Source: Winogradskyella psychrotolerans (GTDB lineage: Bacteria > Bacteroidota > Bacteroidia > Flavobacteriales > Flavobacteriaceae). From it: a stretch of 64,000 bases of DNA. The stretch spans positions 1 through 64,000 of the forward strand of contig NZ_JAHKPN010000002.1 of assembly GCF_018860545.1 (NCBI RefSeq), read 5' to 3'. The position numbers were made by a program, and so were the translations under genes. This document shows, piece after piece, positions 61,101-64,000 of the stretch. The notes below the pieces were generated by a model that was not told the origin of the DNA, made no database searches, and was given only the letters and a program-made list of their open reading frames with translations. Numbering within the stretch: position 1 is the first letter of the stretch; each line of letters begins with the position of its first letter.

Positions 61101-64000
61101 TTAGACTTCAAGAACTTGAATTATGTCATTTATATAAACTAGTAATTTATGCGTCACGTTTAAATTCATCTGATTTAAAACAGCCTCATAAGCATTAAGT
61201 TGATTCGCATGAGATTCTTTAGCTTCACCTGTTTTATAATCAATAATAATCGCTTCGTTTTTTGAATTTATATTCAGCCGGTCTGGTCTTAACAGTTGAC
61301 CAGAACTTGTGATAATATCACGTTCATTATAAATCTTGAAATCACTAGTATAATACATCTTTAACTTTGGATGATCCAAAACATCTCGAACTAATACTTT
61401 GAGAGCATCCTCATTAGCTTTAGTTACCTCTCCTGATATCAACAACTCATTAAACGCAAAATCAAGATCGTCACTCGTTTTAATTTTAGACAACAGCAAA
61501 TGGACTAAATTTCCGCGTTCAATAGCGGCTTCTTGTTGCGTATCCCACAGCAATCCAGATTTCGTTACTACGTTTAAATTATGAGCTTCTTTGGGGACAG
61601 AAATTAATTTTAATGGACGTGTAGTAATTTCCTTTTCTGAACTATTTTCGTTTGGTTTCAAATTTCCAAAACTATAATTAAGTTGGCTGTCTGTCCACTT
61701 ATTTTGGTGCTGCAAGTACTTTATAAACATACCAGCATAGGTATTCTCATTCACCACACCTTTAGAACTCACATCTTTTTTTGAAATAATATACAACTGC
61801 TCAACCGCTCGTGTTAAAACCACATAAAGTAAATTAATATTATCTAATTCTAATTGCGATTGGTGCGTGTTATAAATAAGCGTTCCTGTATCTCCAAAAT
61901 GCTCAACGTCCTTATTATAATTAAGTAGTAAGGTGTTAAAAGTACTGTGCTTTTCAGCTTCAACAGGAAACCACACTTTTGGTTCTAACTCTCTATAAAT
62001 ATTAAGATCTGCATAAGGAAATATCACCACTGGAAATTCTAAACCTTTCGACTTATGAATGGTCATAATCTGAACAGCATTCATATTTTCTGGCGTCACC
62101 ACACTTAAATTATCTTCTTTCTTTTCAAAATAATTGACAAACGCGGCAACATCTGCATTTTGCTTTTGCGTGAACTCTAAAACCACATCTAAATAAAACT
62201 GAAGGTAAGCATCCGATGATTCATTAAGATTAAAGAGTCGCACTACATGTTCCACCAATTCGTATAGCGGCATTTGAAGACATTGATTCTTACTAATATA
62301 TATATCCAATTGCTCTAATTCAGAAAACATATCATCAAGATTATTTCTCAGGTAGGTAACAAAAAACTGATGTTTATCTTCAATATGATGTTGTTCTGCC
62401 AAATACGAAAGCACCTCAACTTTTAGACTATCATTATTAGGCTGAACAAGCAGTCTTAAAAACGAATTTATAAAATTAACTTTATCAGAATTCTTTAAAA
62501 GTAAAGTTTCCGAAGACGTAATTTTAATGCCGTGTTCATTCAAATAATTGGCTATGGCAACACCTTCTTTTCGTTTTCTTACTAAAACACAAATATCATC
62601 TAAAGGAAACCCATTCTCTTGACATTCCTGTATCGTTTTTAATACTTGGTTCGCATATAACTCTTGACTATCATCCTCTTTCTGAATATCTAAAAAATTC
62701 AGATTTACATAACCCTCAGAACTATTATGCATTTTTTGGGTCGCCTTTTCATAAAGATCCGCATAAGCCGTTTCGCTAAAGGCGGTTTTACTTAGAAACT
62801 CAAAAAAGGAATTATTAAATTCAATAACTGCCTTAGAGCTTCGGTAATTGGTATCTAATGCTAACACCTCTGCTTCAAGCTGAAATGGATTTTCAATTTT
62901 ATTATATAGTTTTATAAATTGTTCTGCTTCACCTCCTCGCCACCTGTAAATGGCTTGTTTAGCATCACCAACCAACATCGCAGAACCGCTAGCTTCAGAC
63001 ACTGCATTTTCTAATAATGGCACCAGATTTTCCCATTGCATTTTTGAGGTATCCTGAAACTCATCAATAAAATAATGTTTAAATTTTTCACCCAACCGTT
63101 CGTAAATAAAAGGTGTTGGTTGGTTTTTAATTTCTTTACTTATTATAGTGTTGAACTCTGAAATCAACATTTTATTCTGATCCGCTTTTAAAGCATCTAA
63201 CTCATTTTTAATGGCGTTTAAAACAGACAATGGAGTGATGTTTCTATAGAATCCCTTTTTAAGTTTTATATCGAAAATAGTCGATTTCGAATCCGTAAAA
63301 TATGCCGCTAATTGCGGCTGAATACTTTCTATAGTTGAAGCCACAATATCGGTAACACGTTTTGGATATATCGTTCCGTCTTCAATTAAATCGTTTTGCC
63401 AAGCCGCATCAAAACCAACGGAAAATTGACCATTACTTAATTTCTCAAAATGTTTAGGTAGCGAACTGCGATTAAAATCATTAAATTCTAAACCAGATTC
63501 TTCAATTAATGTTAAAGCTGTCTTTCCAGTCTCTATAATTGTATGTTCAAGCTGAAGGATGTCTTTAGATAGTTGCTGCTTGAGAACCTTAAAATCTTCA
63601 AGCGTTTTCTCTTTTAACGATTGAATGGCAAATAGGTCATTCTCATTAACTAATAATTTCGAAATCTTATTAAAATCATAACTGATATCCCAACTTTTAT
63701 CATCGTCTGCTTTTTCTATCGCAAAATCAACAAGGACTTTGGTTAAGGTTTTATCACTTCCTGCTTTTGCAATTAAACTATCTACCGCTTCATTGAGGAG
63801 GCGTTCTTGATCGAGTTCGACTTCAAAATTTATAGGTAATTTTAAATCGTGAGCAAAAGTTCTAATCACACGATGTGTAAACCCATCAATGGTAGAAATA
63901 TCAAAAGCACCATAATTATGAATAATATGTTTTAAGATGCGTTTTGATTTTGTGTGAAGTACTTCGGGTTCAATTCCTAATTCGTCACATATGGCTACAA
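61101..64000 (-). CDS. AddA/UvrD-type helicase-nuclease, N-terminus outside the window
   Basis: The frame is open to the window edge (in-frame [18 protein letters not shown] lies upstream of the first annotated start at 63869), so at least 966 codons are visible and the Walker A end is missing. Helicase motifs: DEFQDTS (Walker B), [38 protein letters not shown] and [13 protein letters not shown]. The C-terminus has a RecB-family nuclease motif, AIIIDYKTG. AddA-like subunit of a double-strand-break resection complex; partner of the AddB-like protein encoded at 55510-58272. Confidence 0.88.
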   Translation of the reverse strand, partial: VAICDELGIEPEVLHTKSKRILKHIIHNYGAFDISTIDGFTHRVIRTFAHDLKLPINFEVELDQERLLNEAVDSLIAKAGSDKTLTKVLVDFAIEKADDDKSWDISYDFNKISKLLVNENDLFAIQSLKEKTLEDFKVLKQQLSKDILQLEHTIIETGKTALTLIEESGLEFNDFNRSSLPKHFEKLSNGQFSVGFDAAWQNDLIEDGTIYPKRVTDIVASTIESIQPQLAAYFTDSKSTIFDIKLKKGFYRNITPLSVLNAIKNELDALKADQNKMLISEFNTIISKEIKNQPTPFIYERLGEKFKHYFIDEFQDTSKMQWENLVPLLENAVSEASGSAMLVGDAKQAIYRWRGGEAEQFIKLYNKIENPFQLEAEVLALDTNYRSSKAVIEFNNSFFEFLSKTAFSETAYADLYEKATQKMHNSSEGYVNLNFLDIQKEDDSQELYANQVLKTIQECQENGFPLDDICVLVRKRKEGVAIANYLNEHGIKITSSETLLLKNSDKVNFINSFLRLLVQPNNDSLKVEVLSYLAEQHHIEDKHQFFVTYLRNNLDDMFSELEQLDIYISKNQCLQMPLYELVEHVVRLFNLNESSDAYLQFYLDVVLEFTQKQNADVAAFVNYFEKKEDNLSVVTPENMNAVQIMTIHKSKGLEFPVVIFPYADLNIYRELEPKVWFPVEAEKHSTFNTLLLNYNKDVEHFGDTGTLIYNTHQSQLELDNINLLYVVLTRAVEQLYIISKKDVSSKGVVNENTYAGMFIKYLQHQNKWTDSQLNYSFGNLKPNENSSEKEITTRPLKLISVPKEAHNLNVVTKSGLLWDTQQEAAIERGNLVHLLLSKIKTSDDLDFAFNELLISGEVTKANEDALKVLVRDVLDHPKLKMYYTSDFKIYNERDIITSSGQLLRPDRLNINSKNEAIIIDYKTGEAKESHANQLNAYEAVLNQMNLNVTHKLLVYINDIIQVLEV

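Overview
The window is a stretch of AT-rich bacterial chromosome, almost certainly from a marine member of the Flavobacteriaceae (Bacteroidota). The evidence is the Bacteroidota promoter pattern (TTTG, about 20 nt, TAnnTTTG) in front of several genes, type IX secretion C-terminal sorting domains (type A and type B), TSP3-repeat OmpA proteins, the IPExxxVDY-family gene beside pyk, rnc, fabF and acpP, and weak Shine-Dalgarno signals. No genus is claimed.

Layout. 0-8.2 kb: end of an OmpA-type gene, a CYTH protein, dinB, then a minus-strand housekeeping run acpP-fabF-rnc-(IPExxxVDY)-pyk, with purN and an RNase H on the plus strand. 8.3-14.1 kb: two secreted proteins, a PfkB-type kinase and a long purF homologue. 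14.1-14.6 kb: two nearly identical 44-nt elements, each followed by a different rho-independent terminator, which look like tandem small RNAs. 14.6-23.1 kb: an accessory RNA-repair island with the RNA ligase RtcB, a slipin/SPFH protein, a non-coding region full of tRNA-like folds, a TPR protein, the release-factor homologue PrfH, two unknown proteins, a possible 24-aa peptide and a divergent WYL regulator. 23.1-34 kb: an ABC ATPase, a T9SS FG-GAP/UnbV protein next to a diheme cytochrome lipoprotein, a prolyl oligopeptidase, asd, mscL, alr and tdk. 34-51.9 kb: a large T9SS type B adhesin-like protein, rsmI, a flavoprotein disulfide reductase, a uracil-DNA glycosylase, OsmC and AhpD-like proteins, recJ, OmpA, an MFS exporter, lpxH-like and queD genes, an oxygenase, MATE and GNAT. 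51.9-64 kb: tRNA-Ala, a hybrid sensor kinase, a hydrolase and an AddB-like nuclease, then a P60-type OmpA protein, kbl and a partial AddA/UvrD-like helicase that runs off the window.

The most interesting region is the RNA-repair island. On the minus strand between prfH/TPR and slipin lie at least three tRNA-like folds with perfect stems but abnormal arm order. In two of them the T arm and the 3' acceptor strand come before the 5' acceptor strand and the D arm, so they are circularly permuted; in a third, normal order is kept but 51 nt interrupt the T loop. A 22-bp dyad (ACGCAA-N5-TTGCGY) occurs three times at an identical 15-nt offset from a CAAAT block. The copies lie upstream of rtcB, of the tRNA-like region and of an unknown 201-aa gene divergent from the WYL regulator, which suggests one regulon. 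My reading is a WYL-controlled system that responds to RNA damage (RtcB seals broken RNA; PrfH is known to act on ribosomes with a cut decoding centre) and uses tRNA-mimic RNAs as decoys, guides or sensors. The RNA role is inference.
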